IMG/VR virus record: IMGVR_UViG_3300042883_000269
Span: 1 to 39,213 of that record
DNA: 39,213 bases
Source: a virus
Strand: one strand, 5' to 3'
Part shown: positions 6,186 through 15,998 of the stretch, in pieces
How positions within the stretch are numbered: position 1 is the stretch's first letter
Layout: each line of letters begins with the position of its first letter
The notes under the pieces: model-generated
What the model was told of the DNA's origin: nothing
The model's input: the letters and a program-made list of their open reading frames with translations, nothing else
Databases searched by the model: none
Program-made: the position numbers and the translations under genes

Positions 6186-9100
6186 ATGCCATTTAATGTA
6201 GATGCCGCCAGAGCAGATGGAATTAGCGACAACGAGATTATCAATCATCTTAAATCGCAGAATCCATCGTTTAATTTTGAATCAGCAATCAATGATGGCA
6301 TATCCCTTAATGAGATTGCCGATCATTTAACAAAAAAGGAAGGTGAACAAAATGAAGTCAACAAGCAAAATCAGCCAGAAGCCCAATTGGACAACAATGA
6401 ACAACGCCAAGGCGACCAACAAGTCCAACCTTCCGTTGAGCAAGGGACACAGCCCAGCGAAGTGCAGTTGCGAAAGCCTCAAGGGGAAGAACAGCGTGTC
6501 GGGAACATCGACACCAATCTAAAGATTGATGCTCCATTTCAAATAGGAGGTGAGAATATTGCAAAAGAAACTCAACAAGCCCAAGAAGGAAGTCAAGGGC
6601 AAGAAGCAGGGAAAGGGATACGATTCCAAGATGCTGCGCGGAACCAAGCGCAAGTAAGTGGTGCAGCCATTAGCGTTCCATCCGCTATGGCTAAAAAGCC
6701 TTCTGAGCCAGAAGAGGGTAACTTGCTAGATTTAGCAACCCGTGGAGTAGCAAAGGGAGTTTATGAGTTTGGTGAAGCGGCGGCATCTATGGCGGCAGCA
6801 GGAGCTAATCCGCTAGTCAACATTGCCAAGAACGCAGAGTGGCTATTTGGAAAGAATAAGTTTTCAGATGAGGTCTTCCAAAAAGGCCAAGATAATATAG
6901 ACTTATTTAAGAATCTGTCTAAATCAATGGACATTAACGAGACTGAGAATAAGTCTCTTCTTGATAGCCTTGTATTTACAACATTTAAAATGGTTCCCGA
7001 TCTGCTTGCCGCTAGTTTAACTGGAGGGGAATCAGCGATTGCTAGTGGAGCCAAAGCAGCGGAAGGGATTATTAAGCCAATTGTCGACAAGGCAATTCAT
7101 GGCATGGTTGCATTTGCAGCCCCATCAATCAAATCGGCTGAACTCGCCATTAACAAATCTAAGGAAGATGGAGGCTCTGATGTTGATGCTTTGACGGAGG
7201 GCATGAAGACCTTAGTCGAGACTGAAATTGGGGCAGCATTACCAATGAATGTAAGCTCTGGTCTAAAGAACATGGTGGCTCGTGGAGCAAGTCGATTCCT
7301 GCAAGCTTATCCATTGTCAGTTGCACAACAGGAGATTGGAATCACTTTAAATAATTTGCTTGCCAAAGAGGGGCAGCGTCAACCAACTCTCACTGAAAAT
7401 ATTATTGAAGGTAATTTTGATGCGGCAGGAAAACAATTGGTTGAAGCGACTCCAATGGCATTACTTGGCGTTCTTGGTGAAAACACAAATAAAATTAAAA
7501 GACAGCTTGAAGAAAATTCATTGATTTTAACATTTAATGAATTTATAAAACCAACCCCTAAAAAGGTTCAATACTCAAGTGAAGCCCAGCTTCTTAAAGA
7601 TACTACTCTTCGATTAAATCAGCTTAAAGCCAAGCCAGCAGAAGAGCTTACTACAGAAGAAGCCAATGAGCTTGAGTTCTTAAGAGGAGTGCCAACAACA
7701 GAAGAGCTTGCGGCTGGATATGGAGTAACTGTTAGAAAGCCAACATATAGTTCAAAGGAAATTATTGAATCAAATCTTAATGATGCAACAACTGAGTTGG
7801 CATCGCTTACAAAAAAAGAAGCCACCAGCCCTCTTAATTCTAGGGAGACAAAGCGTAAAACAAAGCTTGAAAGTGACATTGCAAAAAACCAAGAGCTTCT
7901 TGACTCTGGCAAAACCCTAGAAGATGAAACGGCTAGAAAGGAAGCAGAGAAAACAAAGAAGCCAGAGGAAGTAACTCAACCAGAGCAACCTAAACAGGAA
8001 GAGGAGACTGCCACTGTATCAGATTCATCTGAAGAAATTGAGTCTATTTACAAGACAGCAGAAGAAGCATTAAAGCGAGGAGATAGAGATACAGCTGTTA
8101 TGTCTCTTAATGCCGCCAAAGAAGCTGAAGCCGCTCCAGAGAACGCCACTTCCAAAGAAGGTCAAGAAGCTAGAAAACAACGATGGAATGCTATTGATGC
8201 GGCTCTTGAAGGAATTCAAATTAAACCTACGGAAAAAAAGTCCGTTGAACCAATAAAACAAAATGAAGAGCAAGTCCAAGAAACAAGTCGGGTATCTACT
8301 GAGCAAGGGAAGCCCCTTGTCGAAACCCCAACAGTCAAAACTGAAGAAGGAGCTACACAGTGGCAAGGTGAAGGTCAAGAAGAAGTAGTTGTACCAAAAA
8401 CAATTCAGCTTGCCAAGAGTGTTGATGAAGCTAAGGCATGGGGAAAGCAACAGGTTGCAAGGCTTTCTAAATTAACATCTGCATCTGCACAGCGTGAAAG
8501 AGTAAGAACAGAGGCAAAGGTTAACCAGCGCATTGCGGAACTTGATGGATCTAACAAGCCAGTAGTTGTACCAAAGACCATTCAACTCGCAAAAAGCGTT
8601 GAAGAGGCAAGGGCTTGGGGGGAAGAAAAAATCTCCAAGCTGTCAACTTTAAAATCAATATCTGCAAAGCGTGAAATTGAAAGGACGCAAGCTCAAGTTA
8701 ATCAGCGTGTTGCTCAACTTGAGAAGTCTAGATTAGACAACGGAAAGCCAAGGGCTGTTCCCAAAAAAGAGAAGCCACTTCCCAAAAAGCCAAAAGGAAC
8801 CAGAGTTCTTGCAGCGGCATATAAGCGTCCTAGCGATGGGAAGATGTTCTATGGATCAAACCATAAGGAGGCATTGCTTGCATCTGGTATGTCGTGGAAG
8901 GATGTTCAATCCAAGTATGGAAATCCCAGCCAGAGGGAATCTCCTGAGTTTGGTTACAAGACCGATACGAACGACTTTGTTAGCCGCCGAGAAGCAGAGC
9001 AAGTTGGAGCAGCAAGTAAACAAATTGATGCTGCTGGACTAGCGGCAGACAAACAGCTTGGTCTTGACCTTCACAGCAATCGCATTGCCTTAGATGAGTT

Positions 9101-10613
9101 CCCAGCATTTAAGGCTCCAGAGTTTTCAATGGGTGCGGCACGACCATCAGAGTTTTCAGACAAGAAAGCATTTAATGCAACATTGGTTAAGGGAACTCAG
9201 GCGCATGAGTCCATCAAGGGAGAAGTTACTTTTGATAAGTGGAAGTCAGCATTCCTTACTGGCCTTAAAAAAGGAGGTCAATTTACGGAAAGTCAGTTAA
9301 AGAGTATCTTCCAAGAGTCAGAAGGCTTAAACGCCTATGCCAAGAGTTTTGGTAGAAAGCCAGAAGATATTATTGACTTCCCAGAGCTATGGTCTGGGAA
9401 GAGTGCTAGTGAAATTGAAGCGTTAGCAAAATCTAAGCGTCCAGAGGATATTGACTTAACCAACAAGAACATTGACGAGCTGCGTCAAGGTCTTGGTTAT
9501 GATCCAATTATGAAGGAGGAGGCAGAGAAGTGGGGTGATGTGTGGAAGGAAGCCATGTTGCGCATTAACTCCAACATTGCAGAAATCCCATCGCTTATTG
9601 CACAACTTAGGAATCGTCCTCGCGCTCTGACTCCTGTAGAGAAGGCAACTTTGCGTTATGCTACTCTCGACGCTTTGCATACGCTTGATAACAAGACTAG
9701 GTTGTTGGCATCCGCAACAGACAGGGTGGAGCGCAAGAAATACAATCAAGAATATGATCAAGCCAGCAGAGACTTAAATGAATTACTTGAGATTGAATCT
9801 AGGACTGCATCTGCTTCTGGGTTGTCTTTGAATGCAGTCAAGTTGATTAACAGGGCTAATGGCAATGTGACCTCCATGATCAATCAGTATCGTGCGGCTA
9901 AAAACACTTATAATAAAGGAGAAGGAAGGACTGAGCGTGAGCTTTCACAAAAAGAACTCACCAAGATCCGCGATCAGAGCAAAGCATTAGTTGATGCACT
10001 CAAGGCTCGTGACGAGGCATTACAGGAGGCAAAGATCCTAGAAGCCGATAAATCCATCTCTGATTTCCTTAAGACCGCAAAGAAAGATCGTAAATCTGGC
10101 GAGGCTATTACTGACCTATCTGTTGATGAGCAGATCACGCAATACACAATGGAGATTGAATCATCGGGTGATGACACGATGAATGTGGGCGTAGCGATGC
10201 GAGGATTGGCTAGGGCGATCTCCGAGAAGCTAAACACTACGGATGTAGCCGTGGTCTCTAAAGAGGTGAATGCGAGGATTAAGGACATGATGGGCAAGGA
10301 GTGGAATGAAAACACCACAAAGGATGCTCTTGCTGGAAATGGAATCTTTGGTCAGCACACAGAGCGTGGAGCAAAAGGATCTCTTAGGGTACTGGCAAGA
10401 AAGACATCTGATTTTGAAAAGGATCTTGCTGGGGTAATGAAGACCAAAAACCCAAAGGAGCGTGATCTAAAGATGGCGAAACTGCTTGAACGCAATAGGG
10501 TTGATGTGAAAGAGTTGGAGCCTCAGATCGCAGATCAAACTGAAACCATGATTACAAGAATATCCAAACTTATAGGGGAACTAAAAAATAATGAGTTGCG
10601 TCCGTGCGAGTAA
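6186..10613 (+). CDS. Giant internal virion protein (1475 aa), possible DNA-ejection protein
   Basis: The N-terminus has two copies of a short helix motif (ARADGISDNEIINHL and AINDGISLNEIADHL). Residues 100-180 are Gln/Glu-rich. Residues 185-430 alternate Ala/Gly-rich hydrophobic helices, as in ejection proteins that contact membranes. Two tandem 59-residue repeats start with VVVPKTIQLAKSV at residues 734 and 793. Later come a conserved-looking segment around residue 865 and long charged coiled coils to the end. Size and plan fit T7 gp15/gp16-like internal core proteins or the polyvalent proteins of metagenomic phages. It overlaps the next gene by 23 bases in the +1 frame at an A6 run (10583-10588). 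No catalytic motif is seen. Confidence 0.6.
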   Translation: MPFNVDAARADGISDNEIINHLKSQNPSFNFESAINDGISLNEIADHLTKKEGEQNEVNKQNQPEAQLDNNEQRQGDQQVQPSVEQGTQPSEVQLRKPQGEEQRVGNIDTNLKIDAPFQIGGENIAKETQQAQEGSQGQEAGKGIRFQDAARNQAQVSGAAISVPSAMAKKPSEPEEGNLLDLATRGVAKGVYEFGEAAASMAAAGANPLVNIAKNAEWLFGKNKFSDEVFQKGQDNIDLFKNLSKSMDINETENKSLLDSLVFTTFKMVPDLLAASLTGGESAIASGAKAAEGIIKPIVDKAIHGMVAFAAPSIKSAELAINKSKEDGGSDVDALTEGMKTLVETEIGAALPMNVSSGLKNMVARGASRFLQAYPLSVAQQEIGITLNNLLAKEGQRQPTLTENIIEGNFDAAGKQLVEATPMALLGVLGENTNKIKRQLEENSLILTFNEFIKPTPKKVQYSSEAQLLKDTTLRLNQLKAKPAEELTTEEANELEFLRGVPTTEELAAGYGVTVRKPTYSSKEIIESNLNDATTELASLTKKEATSPLNSRETKRKTKLESDIAKNQELLDSGKTLEDETARKEAEKTKKPEEVTQPEQPKQEEETATVSDSSEEIESIYKTAEEALKRGDRDTAVMSLNAAKEAEAAPENATSKEGQEARKQRWNAIDAALEGIQIKPTEKKSVEPIKQNEEQVQETSRVSTEQGKPLVETPTVKTEEGATQWQGEGQEEVVVPKTIQLAKSVDEAKAWGKQQVARLSKLTSASAQRERVRTEAKVNQRIAELDGSNKPVVVPKTIQLAKSVEEARAWGEEKISKLSTLKSISAKREIERTQAQVNQRVAQLEKSRLDNGKPRAVPKKEKPLPKKPKGTRVLAAAYKRPSDGKMFYGSNHKEALLASGMSWKDVQSKYGNPSQRESPEFGYKTDTNDFVSRREAEQVGAASKQIDAAGLAADKQLGLDLHSNRIALDEFPAFKAPEFSMGAARPSEFSDKKAFNATLVKGTQAHESIKGEVTFDKWKSAFLTGLKKGGQFTESQLKSIFQESEGLNAYAKSFGRKPEDIIDFPELWSGKSASEIEALAKSKRPEDIDLTNKNIDELRQGLGYDPIMKEEAEKWGDVWKEAMLRINSNIAEIPSLIAQLRNRPRALTPVEKATLRYATLDALHTLDNKTRLLASATDRVERKKYNQEYDQASRDLNELLEIESRTASASGLSLNAVKLINRANGNVTSMINQYRAAKNTYNKGEGRTERELSQKELTKIRDQSKALVDALKARDEALQEAKILEADKSISDFLKTAKKDRKSGEAITDLSVDEQITQYTMEIESSGDDTMNVGVAMRGLARAISEKLNTTDVAVVSKEVNARIKDMMGKEWNENTTKDALAGNGIFGQHTERGAKGSLRVLARKTSDFEKDLAGVMKTKNPKERDLKMAKLLERNRVDVKELEPQIADQTETMITRISKLIGELKNNELRPCE
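8385..8730 (+). repeat. Tandem 59-codon repeat inside the giant internal protein
   Basis: Two copies, starting at 8385 and 8562 (period 177 bp), encode VVVPKTIQLAKSV followed by a charged helix ending in NQR(I/V)A(E/Q)L. The DNA copies have diverged at synonymous and some non-synonymous sites, so this is an old duplication kept in frame. Confidence 0.8.
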
Positions 10614-12666
10614 AGAAGCTCAAGAGGCTTTAAGTGACCTAGAGCAGATCCAAAAGAATCTGAAGGAGGGGAAATCTGATGTGGGGAAGAATCTATCTTC
10701 TCTCTTGAGGGCTATTCGCCTTGCTGAAGCTCACGAGGTTGAGAAACTGACTGTTTTGCAGGACAAGGAACTGGCTAAAAAGGGACGCAAAGAATTTGAT
10801 CGCGACAGGGTTACAAACCCCAACATCAAGTTAGCAAAGGCTAATCTTAAATCTATTGAGAGTCAGCGAAATGCACTAGATGCAGTGAGGACTTTGCATG
10901 AAGAGGTAAAGAAAGAAGAGGCCGTTAATAGACAGATTGCTAAAGTTGAACAGGAGATTGCTGGTGAATTAAAGAAGCCAAGCAAGACTCCAACAGTGGA
11001 AACTCCAGCATTAAATGCATTGAGAGTTCAACTTGGTGAGCTTAGATCACAATTAAGGGATTCTCCACAAAAGAAGCAGCAGTTGCAGGAGAGCGCAATT
11101 AAGGCTCATGCAGCTAGATTGGATAGATTGGCGGCTGACCTTGAACGCCGTATTGCAGAAAGAGATTTTGCTCCAAAGAAGTTATCACCAAAGAAGGTTC
11201 TTACTCCAGAGGTGACAGAAAAACTACAAAGAGTTGACAAGCTTAAGCGTGAATGGGAGCGCGATAAGAGGAAAGCAGAGCGCGAGGGAATGACTCCATT
11301 TCAGCGTGGACTTGATACATTGAATCAAGTTAAGAGATTCTCCATTCTTTCTGGTTTGAAGTCTATTTTTAAACTATATGCCGCAAGTTTAGAGGTTGCT
11401 ATCGTGCGACCCATGACAGAAGGAGCAGGATATGCCTTAAGAGCTATTCCATTCATTGACAGGATTGCTGATCTAGCCCCAGTGGAGGGTGGTAGAGCCT
11501 CTGACTTTGCTGGTGATGTTGCAAACTATTATGGCGGTCTTATTTCTGGAGTTAAAGAAGGAAAGAATATTATTTCTGGCAAGGGATCAATGATTGATTT
11601 GAAGTTTGGAAAGGACGCAGATATTCCAGACAATATGATGCTTGGGTTCTTTGGAAGGGTTCATGAAGCAGTCAAGAATCCAACTAGGGTTGCAAATTAC
11701 AACTTTGCTTTTGAGCGTTATTTGAATTGGGCAGAACGAAATGGACAAAATCCAAAAGATCAGTTTGTTAAAGACCAAGCTGATCTTGAAGCATTTAAAT
11801 ATGCTAATCGTTCCATCTTTAAGGAGGATAATGCAGTTACTAAGATTTACAATAATGCAATTAGGGCTAGCAAACAGAGCGGGAGTAGATGGGGGACGGC
11901 CATTGCTTTTGGTCTAGAGCAGACTCTTCCAATTGTTAAGATTCCAACCAACATTGTAAAACAAACATTTGAATATGCATTTGGAACCATTGGTGGATCT
12001 ATGGATTTATACAAAGCATATAAAAAAGGACTAGAAAATGTTTCTCCACATGAGGCTGAAGTGATTATGCGCCAGCTTAAAAACGGGACTGTTGGTGGTC
12101 TTATGCTTGCCATTGGTGCATTCTGCGAGGAACAAATAGGTGGCATTTACATGAAGGGAGAAGAAAAAGGTGATAATGAATACGGATCTGCTTTTGGAAT
12201 CCCAAGGTATCTTTTGGAGAACCCAGCCTTTGCTGCACTGCAAATTGGAGCAACATTGTCTCGTTATGTTAAGGCGCACATTGAAGACGATCAGAGTATT
12301 ACTGAACAAGCTGGAACCATTGCTCTTGGAGTGGTTGAAACAATGATTGGCGTTCTTGAAGAGGCTCCATTTGTAAAGGCAATGGGATCTCTGCCAAAGA
12401 TCTTTGAGTCTGGTGAGAGAATCCCGATTACCCTTGCTGAGATTTACGCAAGACCATACATTCCGAACATTATACAGCATTTTGCAAATATGTCCGATCT
12501 TGAAGAACCTATTGATTGGAATAGTTGGACAAACATTGCAAGCTCTGTAGTTGCTCCAAAAGCAACTCCTCGTGCGCCAGAAACAGTCTGGCAATCCTTG
12601 GAGTTGGCTGTTCCAGCATTGGGACAACCAGAAGAATATAGCAGAAAGGGAGTACCAGAAAAATAA
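10591..12666 (+). CDS. Large internal virion protein (691 aa), C-terminal partner of the giant protein
   Basis: Residues 1-235 are charged coiled coil continuing the style of the upstream protein. The rest is helix-rich with hydrophobic segments near 260-290, 435-460 and 505-525 (GTVGGLMLAIGAFCEEQIGG) and resembles the C-terminal part of long phage polyvalent or ejection proteins. ATG 10591 lies within the last codons of the upstream gene. Removing one A from the A6 run at 10583-10588 would fuse both frames into one protein of about 2160 residues. This may therefore be a split gene, a slippage product or a sequencing indel. Probable role: internal virion protein released with DNA at infection. 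Confidence 0.55.
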   Translation: MSCVRASKEAQEALSDLEQIQKNLKEGKSDVGKNLSSLLRAIRLAEAHEVEKLTVLQDKELAKKGRKEFDRDRVTNPNIKLAKANLKSIESQRNALDAVRTLHEEVKKEEAVNRQIAKVEQEIAGELKKPSKTPTVETPALNALRVQLGELRSQLRDSPQKKQQLQESAIKAHAARLDRLAADLERRIAERDFAPKKLSPKKVLTPEVTEKLQRVDKLKREWERDKRKAEREGMTPFQRGLDTLNQVKRFSILSGLKSIFKLYAASLEVAIVRPMTEGAGYALRAIPFIDRIADLAPVEGGRASDFAGDVANYYGGLISGVKEGKNIISGKGSMIDLKFGKDADIPDNMMLGFFGRVHEAVKNPTRVANYNFAFERYLNWAERNGQNPKDQFVKDQADLEAFKYANRSIFKEDNAVTKIYNNAIRASKQSGSRWGTAIAFGLEQTLPIVKIPTNIVKQTFEYAFGTIGGSMDLYKAYKKGLENVSPHEAEVIMRQLKNGTVGGLMLAIGAFCEEQIGGIYMKGEEKGDNEYGSAFGIPRYLLENPAFAALQIGATLSRYVKAHIEDDQSITEQAGTIALGVVETMIGVLEEAPFVKAMGSLPKIFESGERIPITLAEIYARPYIPNIIQHFANMSDLEEPIDWNSWTNIASSVVAPKATPRAPETVWQSLELAVPALGQPEEYSRKGVPEK

Positions 12667-14039
12667 TGGCCACTATAACCAGACCAACATTCCCAGATCC
12701 AGCTTTAGAGGTTGGTGTAGCTCAGTACCCAACTCCGTTAGTACCAGACTACTATACCAAAACAGGACACATCATCCTTGTTGAGAAGGTTAGTATTGAG
12801 AAGGGAACATATAACCCCCAACCTTTAGATGGTTCAGTCACCTACACTGGAAGGGACGCTAATGATTGGCCGTCCACTCTCTATCTGGTATTTCAACAGA
12901 CAGAACCGACTGGCAAATTTGTTTTTAACTACTGGGCTAATGATCGGACTCTAGCTAGTCAAGATCCTTGGAATTATGGACTTGAGTATAGCCTCAATCA
13001 TCCATCGTATAAGATTATCACGAGGACATATATCACTCCTCGTGCAACCTACTCCCCTGTCGCTCTTGGGTCAGTTGATCCTGTATTTGGTGGAACCGCA
13101 ATCATTGCCAAGCAGCAGATGGTCGAGTTGCCAGATGACAATCCTCTGCGCTCTCGTTATGTGCAAGTTCAGCGCGTCTATGAGGCCATACCAAGTTCTA
13201 CTATTACAGGAAAGGTCATGTCGGAGTTTGGTATTGCCACCGCATCCAAACAAGTTGTAGTTGCTGGAACGGCTATTGCTACGCCAAGCGCGACCACAAT
13301 TAGTTCGCAAATTTCTGCCGCAGATGCCGTTAAATCTACTCTTGATAAAGTTGAATATGACTCGACTGAAGTGCTTGATGGTTATCAATATGATGCAGAC
13401 TTGAATCTTATTGTTCATACGACCAAGGAGATTATTACAGAAGGAACGACTGCGCTAACTCCGATTGATGGGCTACTTGCATACAAGGATGAGCCTATTA
13501 ATGCTTGGGCTTCCATTAGAATTCAGTCTAAAATTTCCTCTCTGCCGCCAGAGAGGAAGGAATATAAAACGGGAGCGTACTCAAGCCCCAATCTTCTAAC
13601 GGGATTAAATTCTTCTATATTCAACTTTCCAGATGGACAGTTACAATACAATGTGACTCCAGTGATGAGGGCGCAGAGAAGTTATCAGACTGCATTTAAG
13701 TATGAGACAACCTATCAGTATGGACAGCCAACTGAGCCTAATTACACATTATTTGATCCATTGTCAATTCATGTTATTTACACTGGTTTCTTTTTTGCTA
13801 TTGATATATCCAATTGTTTAACCAATGCTGGATTGCAATTATACTTCAATACTGGAATTAACACAGCAACTTCCAATAGGTATGGAAGCATTAGCGAATA
13901 TTATTATGTTCCAGAGTCAACAACATCTGCAACTACATATCAAGGCAAGATCGGAGGATATGAATTAATCTCCTATGAAATTGATTACTGGAAGGCGAAT
14001 ATTTGGCGCATTGCCAAGCAGTATGTTTTGCTAAAATAA
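12666..14039 (+). CDS. Structural protein, probably tail (457 aa)
   Basis: A beta-rich protein with many Tyr, Thr and Pro and no coiled coil or enzyme motif; typical stretches are YNPQPLDGSVTYTGRD and PERKEYKTGAYSSPN. The start TAATG overlaps the stop of the internal protein, and the fibre gene follows after 1 base. Composition and place suggest a tail tube, nozzle or fibre-attachment protein, but no family is recognised. Confidence 0.5.
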   Translation: MATITRPTFPDPALEVGVAQYPTPLVPDYYTKTGHIILVEKVSIEKGTYNPQPLDGSVTYTGRDANDWPSTLYLVFQQTEPTGKFVFNYWANDRTLASQDPWNYGLEYSLNHPSYKIITRTYITPRATYSPVALGSVDPVFGGTAIIAKQQMVELPDDNPLRSRYVQVQRVYEAIPSSTITGKVMSEFGIATASKQVVVAGTAIATPSATTISSQISAADAVKSTLDKVEYDSTEVLDGYQYDADLNLIVHTTKEIITEGTTALTPIDGLLAYKDEPINAWASIRIQSKISSLPPERKEYKTGAYSSPNLLTGLNSSIFNFPDGQLQYNVTPVMRAQRSYQTAFKYETTYQYGQPTEPNYTLFDPLSIHVIYTGFFFAIDISNCLTNAGLQLYFNTGINTATSNRYGSISEYYYVPESTTSATTYQGKIGGYELISYEIDYWKANIWRIAKQYVLLK

Positions 14040-14040
14040 T

Positions 14041-15522
14041 ATGGACTCAAGGGAAGTTAAGGCAGAGTTTGTTGGGTTAGGGCCTATCACGCAATCCAAG
14101 ACAACCCACATGGGCGGCTTTGGGATTAGTGGCTCCTTTGTGCCAATGCAGCAAGATCGGGTTAAATTACGATCTGATAAAAATCTTTATCAGCCAAACG
14201 GCGTAGAAACACTAACTACTTATCCATTCCACCTCACAGTTGTTAATGTGGTTGAAGCTGGAGTAAATGTAAGCAAGGTAAGGATTCAGTATGGAGAAAT
14301 AGATGGAGTGCCGCCAACTGGCTTGACTTTGGATGAGGATTATTTGCTAGAATCGGGGAATGCCTTTATTTATTTAATCGTTACCTTTGATGGAGATGGT
14401 CGCATTAGCAGCAGAACCATTGGATTTGATGATCCTGTTCCAGCCGATACAAACGACACCAAGCATATCATCATTGGAGAGGTCGCCTATGTGGGTGGAT
14501 TGTATGAAATTGTAAACCAAAATATAGCGCAGGACATTTATCCAGAAAAAGCCCTAGTTGTGGATAGAAGTGATGGCTCGTTTGTTTATTCGTTATTTGC
14601 CGACCCAAGGAAGATTAATGCAATTTATGAATTAGAGAACTTTAATGTTAATCTTGATGGCGATAATTTAACTACCACGCTTTATTTGAAAAGCGAAGAT
14701 AATGCGGAGTATCTGGAGTTAAAGAAAGATAGCGGTTTAGGTGCATCTTCCGTTTATGGGCATGCTGGAAATGAAGCACAGAACTTTGTGGTGTCTTCTG
14801 ATAATGATGCCTCTATTTCCAAATTAGAGTTGTTTGATACATCAAGCGCAAACTTCATCACATCTGCAATTGATTCAACAGGCAAATCTACAGTTCGTGG
14901 ATACTCTAATAACGAGGAGCAGAATTTCCTAATTGAGTCTAACTCAGTTACTGGAACATCTGAAGTCAGATTGTTTGATTCTGGAAGCGCAAACTACATT
15001 GAAAGCAAGGTGGATACTGATGTCCCCAAATCCTCAATCTATGGTTATGCAGATAATTCAGCGCAGAACTTCAATATATCTGCCGATGCTTCTGGAGTTG
15101 ATGCAGCAAAAATAGCTTTATACGACTCTGGTAGCGTAAATTACATTGAAGTAAAAGAGGGACTAGATGTGGTTAGTGTGTATGGTTACATGAACAACCA
15201 AGAACACAACTTTGTCTTAAAGGCACAAGCTGGGGAATCTCATCTCAGGCTATTTAATACAGCGAGCGAATGTTATCTTGAGGCAAAGGCCACTAATACA
15301 GAGTCCACATTATATGGTTACTCTAACAATCAAGCAGAGTATTTTATCTTAAAGGCAAAAGCGGCTGACGCTCAGTTTTATCTATTTGGTGATAGTCATT
15401 ATGTAAAAATTGACATTCCGTACAATGGGGCTGCTGCATTAAACGCAACATGGCGGGAAATTGACATCTGCGTTGAAGGAGTCGCAAAGAAGATGAAGGT
15501 GTTGGGTACCACTCCTTATTGA
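14041..15522 (+). CDS. Tail fibre-like protein with five repeats (493 aa)
   Basis: The N-terminal 200 residues are probably the virion-attachment part (SKTTHMGGFGISGSF near the start; an alpha/beta segment to about 195). Residues 239-455 hold five repeats of 44-48 residues that begin Y-G-[YH]-x-[NG]-N-x-x-x-x-[NY]-F at 239, 286, 334, 381 and 425, each followed by a strand ending in L[FY]-[DN]-x-x-S-x-[NC]-[FY]-[IL]. Such regular beta repeats build elongated fibre shafts. The C-terminal 35 residues may be a tip. It probably binds host receptors or forms a spike shaft. Followed by a Cys-rich small protein. Confidence 0.6.
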   Translation: MDSREVKAEFVGLGPITQSKTTHMGGFGISGSFVPMQQDRVKLRSDKNLYQPNGVETLTTYPFHLTVVNVVEAGVNVSKVRIQYGEIDGVPPTGLTLDEDYLLESGNAFIYLIVTFDGDGRISSRTIGFDDPVPADTNDTKHIIIGEVAYVGGLYEIVNQNIAQDIYPEKALVVDRSDGSFVYSLFADPRKINAIYELENFNVNLDGDNLTTTLYLKSEDNAEYLELKKDSGLGASSVYGHAGNEAQNFVVSSDNDASISKLELFDTSSANFITSAIDSTGKSTVRGYSNNEEQNFLIESNSVTGTSEVRLFDSGSANYIESKVDTDVPKSSIYGYADNSAQNFNISADASGVDAAKIALYDSGSVNYIEVKEGLDVVSVYGYMNNQEHNFVLKAQAGESHLRLFNTASECYLEAKATNTESTLYGYSNNQAEYFILKAKAADAQFYLFGDSHYVKIDIPYNGAAALNATWREIDICVEGVAKKMKVLGTTPY

Positions 15523-15533
15523 TTGCATCCACT

Positions 15534-15998
15534 ATGGCAACTTACCTAAAGTCTTGCTGTTCTGATTGTGAATCAATGACAACTCCATGTCCAGTTGGAT
15601 TAATGTATATTTATTATGATTGGACTCTTAATCCATCACCAGATTTAGATACAGCAACAACATTTCTTAGCGAAACAGTTGGGTACGCTTGTAGCGGTGG
15701 AGGGACATATCTTGACTGGTACACTGGTGACTGCACATCTTCCTATTGCTTTGAGAGCGTTCAAGTGGATTTGCCACAAGCTCTTGCTGATGGAGCTTGG
15801 TCTTCCAGCGTGTCAATAGATTTAGCTTGCGCGTGGTTTGTTGCGGGAGGGACTGGAAGCGTCACTATAAGGGTAGAATATTGCAATACAACAAAACAAA
15901 AAACAATCACTCCAGTTGACGGCAATGGAGGTTGTGTGAGTGGATTCCCAGTTGGAACAATTATTGTAAATGAAAATGGAAGCTTTGAGTTATACTGA
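15534..15998 (+). CDS. Cys-rich hypothetical protein (154 aa), possible fibre accessory
   Basis: The product has about nine Cys, several in pairs near the N-terminus (SCCSDCESMTTPC), and a beta-rich core with aromatic residues. No signal peptide is present. I chose ATG 15534 over a TTG at 15519 that lies in the fibre stop region. Position directly after the fibre gene suggests a fibre tip or decoration protein, possibly metal- or disulphide-stabilised. No family is recognised. Confidence 0.5.
   Translation: MATYLKSCCSDCESMTTPCPVGLMYIYYDWTLNPSPDLDTATTFLSETVGYACSGGGTYLDWYTGDCTSSYCFESVQVDLPQALADGAWSSSVSIDLACAWFVAGGTGSVTIRVEYCNTTKQKTITPVDGNGGCVSGFPVGTIIVNENGSFELY

Noticed and set aside
10583-10590. 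Classical -1 programmed frameshift at A-AAA-AAT
   Set aside because: A -1 slip runs straight into TAA; the downstream gene is in the +1 frame, so only a +1 shift or loss of one A would join the genes.
12031-12627. Leftward 198-codon frame opposite the 691-residue gene
   Set aside because: Shadow frame rich in Cys, Ser and Trp, as expected from antisense reading.
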